A stretch of DNA of 64,000 nt from Neoceratodus forsteri (GCA_016271365.2 CM057454.1:695779501-695843500), one strand, 5' to 3'; counted from the first letter of the stretch, positions 1 through 11,257 are shown. Notes: a model not told the origin generated them from the letters alone. Program-made: numbers and translations.

Positions 1-938
1 ACTTCATAAAAGTGGGAGCAGGGCAGAAGCAGGAAACTACAGACCTGTTAGTTTAACCTCAATGATTGGGAAAATGATGGAATCACTTCTGAAGGAAAGA
101 ACTGTTGAGTACCTAGAGGCCAGAGGGGCACAGGACCCAAGGCAGCATGAATTCACAGCCGGAAGGTCATGTCAGACAAATCTAATAGATTTCTTTGACT
201 GGCTGACCAAAGTAGTAGATCAGGAAGGGGCTGTGGACATGGCCTACCTAGACTTTAGCAAGGCATTGGACACAGTCCCACACAAAAGATTAATATACAA
301 GTTAGCCAGCCTGGGAGTGGGTCCTAAGATGGTAGCCTGGGTAAAGAATTGGCTGGAGAACAGGACACAGAGGGTAATAGTAAACAGAGTCCACTCTGAA
401 GAAAGGGGGGTTACTAGCGGGGTACCGCAGGGTTCAGTACCAGGACCAGTCCTCTTTAATGTCTTTATAAGCAACATTGCAGAGGGACTGGAAGGAAAAG
501 TATGTCTCTTTGCATACGACACAAAGATCTGCAACAGAGCTGATACACAAGGTGGGGTGGAAAGGATGAGAAGGGACTTGGTAAGGTTGGAGGAATGGTC
601 CAATGTATGGCAGCTTAGATTCAATGCTAAAAAGTGCAAAGTAATGCACCTGGGAAACAAAAACCCAGGGGAAGAGTACACAGTGGGGGGTGAGATACTA
701 ACAACAACAAAAATGGAAAGGGACCTGGGGTTTGTCATATCAGATCACCTAAAGGTGGGCAAGCAATGTGAGAGGGCAGTAAGGAGGACTGGGGGTACTG
801 GGATTCATAGGGAGAGGCATCACCAGTAGAAAACAGGAAGTTGTTATCCCTCTGTACAGACAGCTGGTGAGACCCCATCTGGAGTACTGCGTGCAGTTCT
901 AGAGACCCAATCTCTGCAAAGACAGGATGGAGGCTGTA
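1..938 (+). pseudogene. CR1 LINE, RT fragment (5' cut by window edge)
   Basis: Remnant of CR1 ORF2 reverse transcriptase, which copies LINE RNA at the target site. The open stretch 62-829 (255 aa) shows RT blocks in order: FTAGRS (res. 31-36), YLDFSKALDTVPH (62-74), GVPQGSVPGPVLF (120-132), then FAYD (150-153) where active elements have F/YADD. Loss of the first catalytic Asp means a dead enzyme. After about 790 the frame shifts. The expected C-terminal block GITSRKQEVV and PHLEYCVQF follow in another frame, then a stop after QF, and RPNLCKDRMEAV ends at the first minisatellite unit. The usual continuation (QRRATKMV) is missing, so the tandem array interrupts or replaces the CR1 here. The family call is firm. 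Confidence 0.93.
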
Positions 939-2207
939 TTGTATTGCTGAACCTTGTGTATTGTACTCTCAAGCACCTGTGTACTGTATTGCTGAACCTT
1001 GTGTACTGTACTCACAAGCACATGTGTACTGTATTGTATTGCTGAACCTTGTGTATTGTTCTCTCAAGCACCTGTGTACTGTATTGCTGAACCTTGTGTA
1101 TTGTACTCTCAAGCACCTGTGTACTGTATTGCTGAACCTTGTGTACTGTACTCACAAGCATGTGTACTGTATTGCTGAACCTTGTGTATTGTACTCTCAA
1201 GCACCTGTGTACTGTATTGCTGAACCTTGTATATTTTACTCTCAAGCACCTGTGTATTGTATTGCTAAACCTTGTGTATTGTACTCACAAGCACGTGTAT
1301 TGTATTGCTGAACCTTGTTTATTGTACTCTCAAGCACCTGTGTACTGTATTGCTGAACCTTGTATATTTTACTCTCAAGCACATGTGTACTGTATTGCTG
1401 AACCTTGTGCATTGTACTCACAAGCACATATATTGCATTGGTGAACCTTGTGTAACGTTCTCTCAAGCACCTGTGTACTGTATTGCTGAACCTTGTGTAT
1501 TGTACTCTCAAGCACCTGTGTAATATATTTCTGAACCTTGTGTATTGCACTCACAAGCACCTTGGTATTGTATTGCTGAACCTTGTGTATTTTACTCAAG
1601 CACCTGTGTATTGTATTGCTGAACCTTGTGTATTGTACTCACAAGCACATGTGTACTGTATTGCTGAACCTTGTGTACTGTACTCACAAGCACCTGTGTA
1701 CTGTATTGCTGAACCTTGTGTATTGTACTCACAAGCACCTGTGTACTGTATTGCTGAACCTTGTGTATTGTACTCACAAGCACATGTGTACTGTACTACT
1801 GAACCTTGTGTACTGTACTCAAGCACATGTGTACTGTATTGCTGAACCTTGTGTACTGTACTCACAAGCACATGTGTACTGTATTGCTGAACCTTGAGTA
1901 CTGTACTCACAAGCACCTGTGTACTGTATTGCTGAACCTAGTGTACTGTACTCACAAGCACATGCGTACTATATTGCTGAACCTTGTGTATTGTACTTAC
2001 AAGCACATGTGTACTGTATTGTAGTGCTGAACCTTGTGTATTGTTCTCAAGCACCTGTATATTGTACTCTCAAGCACCTGTGTACTGTACTCACAAGCAC
2101 ATGTGTACTGTACTCACAAGCACATGTTTACTGTATTGTATTGCTGAACCTTGTGTATTGCATTGCTGAACCTTGTGAATTGTACTCACAAGCAATGTAT
2201 GTTTGTA
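936..2207. repeat. 45-bp minisatellite, about 28 units
   Basis: Tandem array with a dominant 45-bp period. The marker octamer gctgaacc recurs at 946, 991, 1041, 1086, 1131, 1174 and 1219 and on to about 2165, mostly 45 bp apart with occasional units of 40, 43 or 50. Units carry a tctca or cacaa variant before the core aagcac. Because 45 is a multiple of 3, long stop-poor frames of 60-120 codons appear in all three plus frames and on the minus strand, encoding a 15-aa periodic peptide with core CIAEPCVLYSQAPVY. Indels change the frame repeatedly and the open frame contains no recognised domain. I treat these frames as a by-product of the period, not genes. Confidence 0.97.
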
Positions 2208-2335
2208 TTGCGCAAGTAATTTGCTCTTTCCTTGTACTATAAGCGCCATCTCTGTGGTCCTCTCGTACCAGAAAACGATCCCTGGGACCAGTGTACCTAC
2301 CCGGTTACCAAATAAATAAAATAAATACATTTAAT
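2208..2335 (+). repeat. LINE/SINE-like 3' tail after the minisatellite
   Basis: Non-repetitive sequence ending in ccaaataaataaaataaatac. The A-rich ATAAATA-type end resembles the 3' terminus of the L2 at 27.7 kb, which also ends in aataaataaaataaat. This suggests that the preceding 45-bp array lies inside the 3' end of an L2-like element. No coding sequence is present. Confidence 0.5.
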
Positions 2336-3240
2336 TCTGATCAACTGTGCAGTGAAGACAACCAAGTATTAAGAGGGTGACAGGTAGATTTACTTTGGCT
2401 ACTTATCCTGAACACATACTAACTTTTTATATGTGGGCTTCCCTGTCAACCACCCTCCCAGCTGAAGGAATGGTGTGGCCCTGGTGTCTCCAATTGTCAG
2501 GAGGGGAAGAAATAAAATAACAAACAAGGTAAAAAGACAGAGCTGAGCCTCCCAGATACAAAGGTTAATTCCAGCTTACACCAAATGCACTGATTTTCAT
2601 CTCACAGATGTGGTGTAAATTAGAAGAACCTGCAGCATGTAACTGGAATTCTCGGCTGTTACTAATTGGAATATTTTAGCACTTTTCTTATTATGAATGT
2701 GAAATTACGCACACCAATTATAAACTGTAGGATACCAGAGAAAAAGGGCAAGTGAGGGAAATGTTCTGGTAAGTATTGTGGAAGCATGCACTCAGGTTAC
2801 TGGGCAGATGATGAGGAACAGCTGCCAGGTTTGGTGTGGAAGGAAGAATGTGAACAGGTGCCAGCAACTCATTTCCTTTTATAACTAAATCTTTCTGCTG
2901 TCACGGTCACCTGTGTTCATGAGCAAGTATAACATTTTATTTATTTATTTCAAAAGTTTTACCAAGACATTCTGAGCAGGTAACATCTTGCTTCCAGATG
3001 TGTACTAGTGGGAAAGGGGATAGGGAATACACAATATAAAATGTCAAGTTGAAGATAATTTCATTTTTTTTTAAAGGTAATATTTAATAATTCAATTTAC
3101 ACACAAACATGAAGGCCAAATGCAGCCACAGAGCAGTCCATCTGTTTCATGTGGAAACAGATGAGGAGCACTCTTGACCTGCTTAGAGTGCCGCAGCCAG
3201 AAAAACATATATTAGAAAAGAAAAAAAAATGCCACGCCCA
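2336..3240. other. Unassigned intergenic sequence
   Basis: No coding region, RNA gene or clear repeat recognised. At 2938-2975 the run ttatttatttatttcaaaag followed by accaagacattctgagcagg looks like the reverse complement of an AAATAAATAA-ended LINE/SINE tail, so a short minus-strand tail is possible. T- and A-rich runs lie near 3066 and 3218. Confidence 0.35.
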
Positions 3241-3560
3241 TAGACTGAAAGAGACTGAAGTATTTACTGAAAGTGCATAGTATAAGGAATGCTGATCATC
3301 TGCCCCTATGTACTGCCTGGGCTAGAGGCTTCCTCAGGGGTGTGGCTGGCTTGCAATTACATGCATTTTTAAAGTGCCTGTAATTAATTAACACACAGGT
3401 GATTATCATACACCACTCAAATGCATGTTGTGCGCACAAGGAGCAAGCAGTACAGGAGTCAGTGCATTCATGGAAACAGATATAAAGAACAAAATTCCAA
3501 CAAAACCTCATAATGCTCTTAGTGGTTCCTAATTAGCATCATATGACGGATTCTGTATGC
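3241..3560 (-). repeat. Repeat with degenerate hammerhead-like core
   Basis: Reading the minus strand, 3337-3331 gives CTGAGGA (hammerhead consensus CUGANGA). It is followed by a GCCT/AGGC stem with a loop, a degenerate GTAC where GAAAC is expected, then ATA and GGGG that could pair with the CCC just 5' of the core. The arrangement matches a type I hammerhead such as those in Penelope-like elements, but the GAAA block is lost. The surrounding sequence to about 3560 has no coding content. This is a family-level guess from one motif. Confidence 0.3.
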
Positions 3561-3639
3561 CAAAAAAAGAGCACTGCAAGGACAGATGAACGTTTACAAT
3601 TATACAATGCGTCTTTTAAATATAGAAACCTGACTGGCT

Positions 3640-4775
3640 GACTGGGTCTTTCATCCATGAGTAAATTTCAGCATAACTCACAGATAAAGACCCAGTGAGC
3701 CGCACCTGCCAAAAAATCAATGCGACCCTCAGAAATTTAAAAGAAAAACACCATCATGTTAGTTCCCTGCTAAAGTGCGATGAGAAAGCAGGAGTACACA
3801 AATATTGTAACAAAGGATTTAAGAAAAGACTGTTTTGCACTGTGGTGTCTCTCTGTCACAGCCCATTTTCTGTAGTACAGGATAACAGTGTACGCGTGCT
3901 GTCTTTTTCCCCCCCACCGAATAGCACAGCAGCACCTCCTTCATGCCTCCCACCATCCCTGGTGATGTCGGCGCTAAGGCAAGAGGTACACTCGCTCATT
4001 AACCAGTGTGAATAAAATGTCGCTGTTGAGTAAAATGCATTGCCCATTACTAAATAGTTTTCTGAACTGCACAAACTGAATGAAACCTGTTTCAAACTGA
4101 GCGCTATAAGTGTTGGAATTTACCGTTTGAAAATGCAAGCCGAGAACCTCAGCATCCGCCATAGCATCGGCAGTACTGTGCATGCTTTGCATTTTCAAAC
4201 GGTAAATTCCCACAGTTATAATGCTCGGTTTTAAACAGGCATCAGTTTATCCAGTTCAGAAAACTATTTAGTATTGGGCAATGCATTTTACTCAGCAACG
4301 ATATTTTTTTCCACACTTGTTTATGAACGAGTGTACCCCTTGGCTCGGTGCATCCTGTCTGAGACTGTTTAAAAGAAAAAAGAAAAACACAAGCCTTGCA
4401 AGCCCTCTATTAAAACAAAGAGCAAGTGTGTGTGTGTGTGTGTGGGGGGGGGGTACATTTGTCAGATGGAATCAAGTGTGGAAGACATCAGAAATGAGGG
4501 AGCCTAGGCAGGGTCTCCCTAGCAACAAAGAACTATTTTTTCAGCAGAGCAATCGACTGAATAAAAATAACTTAAAATACAACAAAACTTATTTTATTTT
4601 TTCCTCGCCAAAAAAAAAAGGGGGCATTGTATAATTGCAATAAACTACGATAGGGTGTGGGTTATTCTGGGATTTACCCACTTCTGATGTGGATTTGGTC
4701 ACCCAAACTACACCAGGCATGGGTAAATCCCAGCATAACCCACACCCTGTCGTGGTTTATTGCTTAAGAGCAGCT
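3640..4775. mobile_element. Foldback (long inverted repeat) DNA element
   Basis: Large imperfect palindrome centred near 4160. Left arm about 3990-4140 (cactcgctcatt, then aaaatgcattgcccattact, then accgtttgaaaatgcaagcc) recurs inverted at about 4180-4335 (tttgcattttcaaacggt, gggcaatgcattttactcag, gaacgagtgtacc). Toward both outer ends a shared motif appears in opposite orientation: gtaaatttcagcataactca near 3661 and its relative at 4665-4680 and 4721-4742. The right end carries its own tight hairpin (4637-4680 against 4720-4763, about 44 bp per arm). No transposase is seen, so this is a non-autonomous element of unknown superfamily. A TG/G run lies in the right arm. Confidence 0.75.
4425..4452. 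repeat. (TG)n followed by poly-G
   Basis: Microsatellite of about nine TG units running straight into a G tract, within the right arm of the foldback element. Confidence 0.95.
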
Positions 4776-5984
4776 TTCTAGTAGCCGCCTCCCCAGCCCA
4801 TTTGATGGCTTACCTTCCCAGAAGTAATCTGGCTTGTGAGGGTTCTGGGAAAGAGAGAGGGGTGAGAAAAAAGAGAGAGAGAGAGAGAGAGGCAAACAGA
4901 TCCAAGTCCACACCTACCACCATCAAATACCAAGCAGCTAGCATATTTTTATTAATCTTGCTTGTGAAGGAGGGGGTATATTTGTGGATGTTACAGAGAA
5001 GACCAGACCAAAGAAATACATAGCTAATGAATGATCACATGAGCAGCAGTAAGAGCCCACCCACCCTACCAATGTGATGCAGCTGCATTGCATTTCCGAG
5101 TGTACTATTGCACAGTACACTCCCTGGTCCAACAGGTGGTAATGTTTTTTATTACTTTGTCTACTTAGCACAGAAATATCTTTTAAAAAAGAAATTAAAG
5201 ATATCATCTTACTGAGCACCACCCAAGCAGTCGCATCAGTCAAGTGCAGTGCACCTGATAAGACACAACTGATAACGACATCCTTCCTACTTCCAAGAAA
5301 CATTTACTGCCAGTACTAAGTACATTATATATAAGTATATAATAAAACATATTATCTCAGTCCTATTACTGCAACTGAGATGTAGCATTACACCATACTA
5401 CGAGCAATGAAAGAAATGAATGAATGAATTTAGTAACATTTCTCTCCAGTAATCACAGCCATTTATGGAGGGATGAGGAAAAAGATTCATATTATTTTAT
5501 TTATTCAAAGAAGAGTGGTACAGGCATCAGCTATGTCATCTGTTATAAGAAAATTAAAACAGTAACCATAGTATTAACCTCATTCTACAGTACAGTCAGG
5601 ATAATATGATATTTACACAGCTGCTGACAAAAAGTATTTAGTAGTACAGAGCTGTACCCACATTCCATATCAGAAAGATAGTACTATCAAGTAAGTTTGG
5701 GGCATGAAAGACAGTAGCTTGCTGTATTATATGGACTCAGGACTCACTGATGTTTTTATTTTTTTGTGCTGCTCATTGTGTTCATTCAGGTACTCCTAGT
5801 CACATCTAGCCTGTCCTGACATGATTTATCTTGTGCAACAAGCATGAGTCGTAGTAAGTAAACCCTAATGACAAAAGATTTTTCATCACAGGCATAATGG
5901 GAAACTATTGTGTGGATAGGGCCTGCTCAGAGTCAGTATGCAAATCTTTAATTCTGGTATTATATCAAAATAAAGTGAGTAATG
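4776..5984. other. Unassigned; (GA)n at about 4873-4893
   Basis: Apart from a GA microsatellite (about 4873-4893), nothing recognised. Short stop-free frames (for example 4938-5303 minus and 5424-5609 plus) show no domain, no codon bias and no splice-site context that would support exons. Confidence 0.4.
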
Positions 5985-8065
5985 TTGAATTTTAGGAATG
6001 CCAATCACTCAGGGTTTTCTTGTTCTACATGGATGCTAGTCGAAGGGCAATTCATGTACTTCTTTGCAATTTGTACTAAAGCAGGCCACATATTTTGTTT
6101 TGATTTCCAGTATGTCAAAGGATTAGCATTCCAATTAATATATGGCTCTGCCAGTTATATCTTAACAATGGCCTATGCTGAGGCTGCGTTGGAATAAATG
6201 GATGAAGATGTCACAATGACATCCTGTATGTGACTCCAGAGACCTAAATCTGTATGTGCGGGACAGTGCTGTTTTTGAATGCTGGTGAAGAAGAAGAATA
6301 TCCTGTTACAGTGGCCAAAGGGGACAAGGGAAAATAATGCTGGAGTACCAGAGGAGTAGTTGCTTGATTCTGTGCTGTGTTATAACAAACATTGAATCTG
6401 ATGCTGTACTCCATTCCATGACAGCATGTACTTCATCAACTATTTCTTGTTTGTTTACCTCGAAAGAAGTGTCATCATCATCACTCAGTAGTTGCTTTAA
6501 TTTGTATCAGGGTCCAAGACTGTTGCTTTACTGTAGTGCTCTGACTGAAACATTTTACATAGTTTTTATCTTCATCATATTTTTTGATCATTCATCTTGT
6601 GTGATACCTTTTTGTATTCTGGTAGGCAACCTGTCAGCACCACTGGCAGCATGTGTGTTGGAATTGACAGTGTTCTCAAAATATTCCCTAATCAGAGTCA
6701 ATCTTGAATTTTGACATTTTTATTTAGTGTATCACCTAACTCAGAGTTGTTGTGTTTGCACTCATCTCTCTGGTGATTTCCTCAATGCCAGGAGGAATAA
6801 AATCACGAACTCCAGCATGGCTCACTGTGTTGGAGTAATATAGATGTCTGCATCACCAATTTTGGTTTCCAAGGAGTACTGTCTGACAGTTTTCTTTTTG
6901 TTCTAGCAGCCTTTGGAATGTAAGAAAGTTTAAATTCCACTTGTTAAAAATGTCTTGGATCAGTGTGTGCAAAGGTAAATTATGCTTCTCATGTATTTTT
7001 CAAAACAAGTGACAGGCTTTGCTTGAGTGACGGAAATGAGAGCAATTTTTTTTAGCAGTGCTAACCAGAGCCTTAATGTCCCTGTCCTCATCAAGAAAAC
7101 TGTGAACTACACACATTAAATTCAAACAGCGTGCAAAGCAGCAGATGTGAAGAAAAGTCCCCCCCCCATGGCCTTCCTTATGTTGGACCTATTATCTGCA
7201 ACAATAAGGCCAAATGATGGTCCCTGTGACATGAGCCACTACTTTACTGGATGTGTGATCTCCTCACTGATATTGTATGAGTTATGTTCAGATGGAAAAT
7301 AAAATATTCTTAGAACAGCAAACTGGAATTCCCTGTCCCCACAAGAATGATCAAAACATGCCAATGTGGAGTGACAGACATGAGGTTTCAGGGTCCACCA
7401 CCCTCCCAACAGCAGTGGCCAAAACTCATCTCAGTTGTTTACACGCAACATGGTAGAGATCTGAAATCCCTGTTGTAGAGCATTTTCTCAATGGTATTTT
7501 ATATTGAGGTTCGAGGGACTCAAGCAGCTGCCTAAATCCTACATGTTCAACTAATTTATGTGGTAGCAGTTCAACAGTTCTCATCTCTAAAATCTTCTTT
7601 GTTATTGTAACAGCAATAGTGTGGGTCAAGGGATATTTGGCTTTACATTTGTATGTTTCTGAGATGGTAAGCCGGGCGTTGAACACATGGCAACCACCAG
7701 TAGCAGAAGGACTCAGAGTTTTATGACTGGATGGAAGTGCTGGTGGTGTTTTTTCATTTCTGTGGAGGCTGCCAATGCTTTCCTCTTTCAGAGTTACCCC
7801 TGAGTGTAGTGAGCTATCATCACTGTCACTTTCTTTTCTGTTCTCAAAAATTGATTTTTCTTTAATGTTGTGACATCTCACTTGATGCTGTTTCAGTGCT
7901 GAAGTTCACAACGCTCCTTTCTTTTTACCTGACTGATTGCCAGTTTACAAACAGTGTATGTTACCAACTTATTAGAAGCACTATTGGAGAAGTATGACCA
8001 AACAAAAGGAGATATCTTTTTTGATTTGTTTCCTGGGGGTAGGCACTGCAGCTCAGGCACCATTT
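5985..8065 (-). pseudogene. hAT-family transposase relic (ZBED type)
   Basis: Decayed hAT transposase read from high to low coordinates. About 8060-7860 holds a BED zinc-finger region (SPFVWSYFSNS, later SALKQHQVRCHNIK), frameshifted. 7881-7426 is open (151 aa) and ends in FRQLLESLEPQYKIPLRK, a hAT signature. About 7215-6930 encodes VADNRSNIRKAM (catalytic Asp block), HICCFARCLNLMC, then LPLHTLIQDIFNKWN and RLLEQKE. About 6530 gives ATVLDP. About 6150-6010 encodes NPLTYWKSKQNMWPALVQI then AKKY, the C-terminal dimerisation block. The order and motifs match full-length hAT transposases. Many stops and frameshifts make it inactive. No convincing terminal inverted repeats or 8-bp target duplications were found. 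Confidence 0.88.
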
Positions 8066-8364
8066 TAGTTTATTTTTTGTTTAGTTTTGGATTAGGAGTA
8101 TAAATTGGTGATGCAGACATCTGGAGCACATTGCTATAGTGCTGAATTGCTTTTGATGATAATGAACAAATTTCAAAGTAATGAATATGACTGATGATGC
8201 CACTGCTATACTTGTATTGGGCAGTGGGTTATCTACAGTTGCAATAGTTGACTCTCAATAAAGCAAGACTCTTAGTAAAGCAATGAATGACAAAAAAAGA
8301 ATAGCCTATATGGAATTTTTTTCCTTCTTTTGCTGCCAAATCTGTGTTTTTTTTGTTATAGAAC
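8066..8364. other. hAT flank with inverted 21-mer
   Basis: Non-coding. 8103-8123 is a perfect reverse complement of a 21-bp segment at 6843-6863 inside the hAT relic (core ggtgatgcagacatc). Otherwise nothing recognised. Confidence 0.6.
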
Positions 8365-8745
8365 TGTATTTTTTAATTAATATTTGATTTGTTTTGCCTT
8401 CCTCTGGACTACCCAGACAGCTACACTGCACTGCCCATGTGCATTACCTATGGCAACTTGTACTTTAATAAATGACTGCTTTGTTTTGCCTTCCTCTGCA
8501 CTACCCAGCCAGCAGCACTGCATCCTGTGTCACCGTGACCTATGGCAACTTCTGTATTTTAATTAATGATTGCTTTGCCTTCCCCGGTCTACCCAGCCAG
8601 CAGCACTGCACCATTCATGGCCATGACCTATGGGAACTTGTATTTTAATTAATGATTGCTTTGCTTTGCCTTCCCCAGGACTACCTAGCCAGCAGCACTG
8701 CATTAGCCATGGCCATGAATTATGGCAACTTGAATTTTAATTATT
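8365..8745. repeat. About 92-bp tandem repeat, four units
   Basis: Units share gccttccyc, then actacccagccagcagcact, then cctatggcaacttgtatttt and aattaatgattgcttt. The actaccca marker falls at about 8408, 8500, 8588 and 8680 (spacing 92, 88, 92). A degenerate fifth unit (actaccctgg near 8846) follows. A short open frame across it (8384-8566) is a by-product. Confidence 0.9.
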
Positions 8746-9090
8746 GATTTCTTTGGTTACAACTTGTAGTTTATGTTTTTATTTTTTTTCTTCAACAGCA
8801 TTTCTTTTATTTTTTATTTTGCAGCAATTGCTTGCCCTCCCCTAGACTACCCTGGCCTGCAGTATTAGCCAGCAGCACTAGACTGCACCACAGCACAGCA
8901 ATTATTGTCACTTTTTTGTTGGCACATACTACAAATTAATCCTCTATTTGTCACAAATTAGATTTATCTTTATATTTGCATGAATTATTGATTGTTGTAT
9001 TTTATTATGGTTTTATTTATTGCACAAGTAATTGTATACATGGTGACAAGTGCTTTTTTTATAAATAAAGTAAAGTAAAGTAGAAGTTGA
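8746..9090 (+). repeat. A/T-rich region ending in LINE-like tail
   Basis: Contains the degenerate last 92-bp unit. It ends in ataaataaagtaaagtaaag at about 9060-9080, which looks like a retroposon 3' terminus. With the minisatellite at 0.9-2.2 kb this is a second tandem array lying just upstream of such a tail. Confidence 0.4.
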
Positions 9091-9640
9091 CATTGAAGTT
9101 GTGGGCTTGCCTGCCCTGCCATCCAGTCTCTCTCTTTCACTCCCCTTTGGCTTGGATCTCTTTTACTTGGAAGGATTAGACTGAATGATTCCTGACATGT
9201 TCTTCAGGCAACACTAACAGTTAGTGCTCCACTGTTTTTTTTTTTTTTTATTTCTTTTTTGTTCGTGATTTGGGTCTGGGATTTGGTTTGGAGCTCATCT
9301 GCCCACCTGTGCTGTTTCTCTTGCCATCTAAAAGAAGTCTGCTCTGTTGGTCAGCTCTCTTCTCTCTCTCTCTCTCTCTCTCTCTCAACTGTGCTGTGTG
9401 GTGTACTAACACAGCTTTATAGCCAACATCCTGGTGTCACATGACACTCTGTCAAACTCACCCATTGGATGCTGCCGGCAACCCATGCTGAGCATGGCAT
9501 GCTGAGCATGGCATGCTGATGGCATATGAGTGGCCAGGAAGTGGGACAGAAAAGTAGCAAATTGCTTACCCATGGACCTGGAACCAGACTTGTTATGCAA
9601 AGTCTGTATTTGTCTGAGTCCCTGGGTAAGTGGTGGATCT
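9091..9640. other. Unassigned; (TC)n at 9357-9386
   Basis: A poly-T run near 9235-9250 and a TC microsatellite at 9357-9386. A short duplication of gctgagcatggcat sits at about 9487-9515. No gene recognised. Confidence 0.5.
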
Positions 9641-11257
9641 GAGGGGTTCTGATTTATGGCAGAACAGTGCTCCCAACACTAATACAGGTTGTGTTGCCAT
9701 GAGGCTGGAGATAGCCAACTACATTCAGAATATAGAAAAAAGTGATTGATCACTTGGGGTATGGATAAGGCAAAATAAAATGCATTCTTGTATGAAGTAT
9801 TTCATTTGGAAAGGTTACATTTGCTCACTTGGGAGAATGGGATGAACCCATAAATTAGACTTGCAACAGGACTCTCTTAGTAATGGCAATTCTGGCAGCA
9901 GGAGTCAAGGCACATCTAGCATTATAAGCAAGTTCAAGTTTGGTATTGACAGACTTGTATGCATTTGATTTATGTAATGCAAAATGTAGAGCTGGATCAA
10001 GTGTAAGGCCAAGGTATTCAGTGGAGTCAACAGAGATGAGGGGGGAGCCACCATGTGAGCAGTAGATCACCAGACCATTAGTACATGCCCACAACTTGGG
10101 TACTGAACCACAAGGCATGGCATGTGACTTACTAGAGCTGAGGAGAAGCTTATTTTGTGATAGTCAAGTTGGAACATTATAGAAGACAGTACTGAACTGC
10201 ACGTTGATATCAGCTAAGATCTTAGAACTACTATTGTATATAGCACCATGTTATTGGCATAAAGCAGGGTGGAGCAGGAAGATGAAGCCTTGGAGGTGTC
10301 GTTAATAAAGATAGTGAAAAGCAACAGACCCAGTATGGAACAATAAGGGGGCAGCAAGACTTATAATGGTGAGATCAGGTTTTGATAGGTTCACTTTTTA
10401 CAAATTGTTGACTATCACCCAAATAGCTAGAAAACCAGTTTACTGCAGTGGGAGAAATACCAAGGAAAAATAATTTTGGCTTGAGAATGGTGTGGTCCAC
10501 AAACTCAAATGTGTTTGCTATATCATTGAAATCTTCTCCTGTGAATATACCCCTGTCCATGGCTACCTTAACCTAGAAACATAGACATAGACTTTGACGG
10601 CAGATAAGGACCACTTGGCCCACCTAGTCTGCCCATTGACTAGTGAAAACATCATTAGTGAAAAGGTTAAGAGCTTTAGCTGTGCTGTGAGCCCTGTCTA
10701 ATACAGTGCTAAGTAGGAGATAGGAGGTTATATTTATGGTGGTGCTCTGTAACTTGTGTAGGTAGTAGTTTCTCAAGCAGCTTACCAAGAGTTGATAAGC
10801 TTGCAATAGATTGATAGTCTTCTTCAAGCTTAGGAACTTCTTGTTTGAAAGCAGGCAAAATCTGGGCAATCTTTCAGACCTTAGGCACAGTGGCAGAGGC
10901 AAGAGATGGTTGAAAATATAGGTTAGGGGAAAAGTGAAATAGGAGGCAACAATCTTAAGAGGTCTGAGTTCAAGCCCATCATATCCAACAGTACTGCTAG
11001 AAGACATAGAATTTAATGGGCATAACACCTCACCGTGAGTGACAGCATTTAAGCAGAATGACTGGGAGGGAGGGTGATCTGTTGGGGAATTATAGCCAGG
11101 TGAGCATGATACCTTGCTGGAATACTTGGTTATATCAGTACACTGAGAGTTAAAAGCATTAGCAATTGTATTAGAGTTGTTACAAGTAATACCATTTAGT
11201 ATCATATCAAGAGTGTGATTAACAGTGCCAACCTATTGCCACTAACAGACTTAAGAT
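9640..11257 (-). pseudogene. L2-clade LINE, dead RT
   Basis: Minus-strand L2/Rex-like ORF2. From high to low coordinates: a linker (11205-10640) with DMILNGIT and NSNTIANAFNSQCTDI, then HSTAKALNLFTNDVFTS. After a small CR1 insertion it resumes at about 10572 with DRGIFTGEDFNDIA and FVDHTILKPKLFFLGISPTAV. Around 10345-10260 it reads ILGLLLFTIFIND then LLYANN, where YADD is expected, so both catalytic Asp residues are lost. 10118-9855 holds the thumb block EYLGLTLDPALHF. Below about 9850 the coding signal fades. The copy is dead and 5' truncated. Its upstream end coincides with a CR1 tail at 11258. Confidence 0.87.
10572..10637 (-). mobile_element. Minimal CR1 3' tail (about 65 bp)
   Basis: The sequence from gaaacatagacatagac to cacctagtctgcccat is the terminal CR1 3' tail alone. 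It lies between two L2 segments whose protein reading is continuous (NDVFTS on one side, VKVAMDRGIFTG on the other). It is therefore an extremely 5'-truncated CR1 insertion. Confidence 0.85.

Noticed and set aside
961..2242. Overlapping ORFs encoding Cys-rich 15-aa repeats as a secreted repeat protein
   Set aside because: Open frames exist on both strands and in several phases because the 45-bp unit is divisible by 3. Indels shift the frame and there is no signal peptide or gene context.
6337..6714. 125-aa plus-strand ORF as a membrane protein gene
   Set aside because: It lies antisense to the hAT transposase C-terminal region (ATVLDP block on the minus strand).
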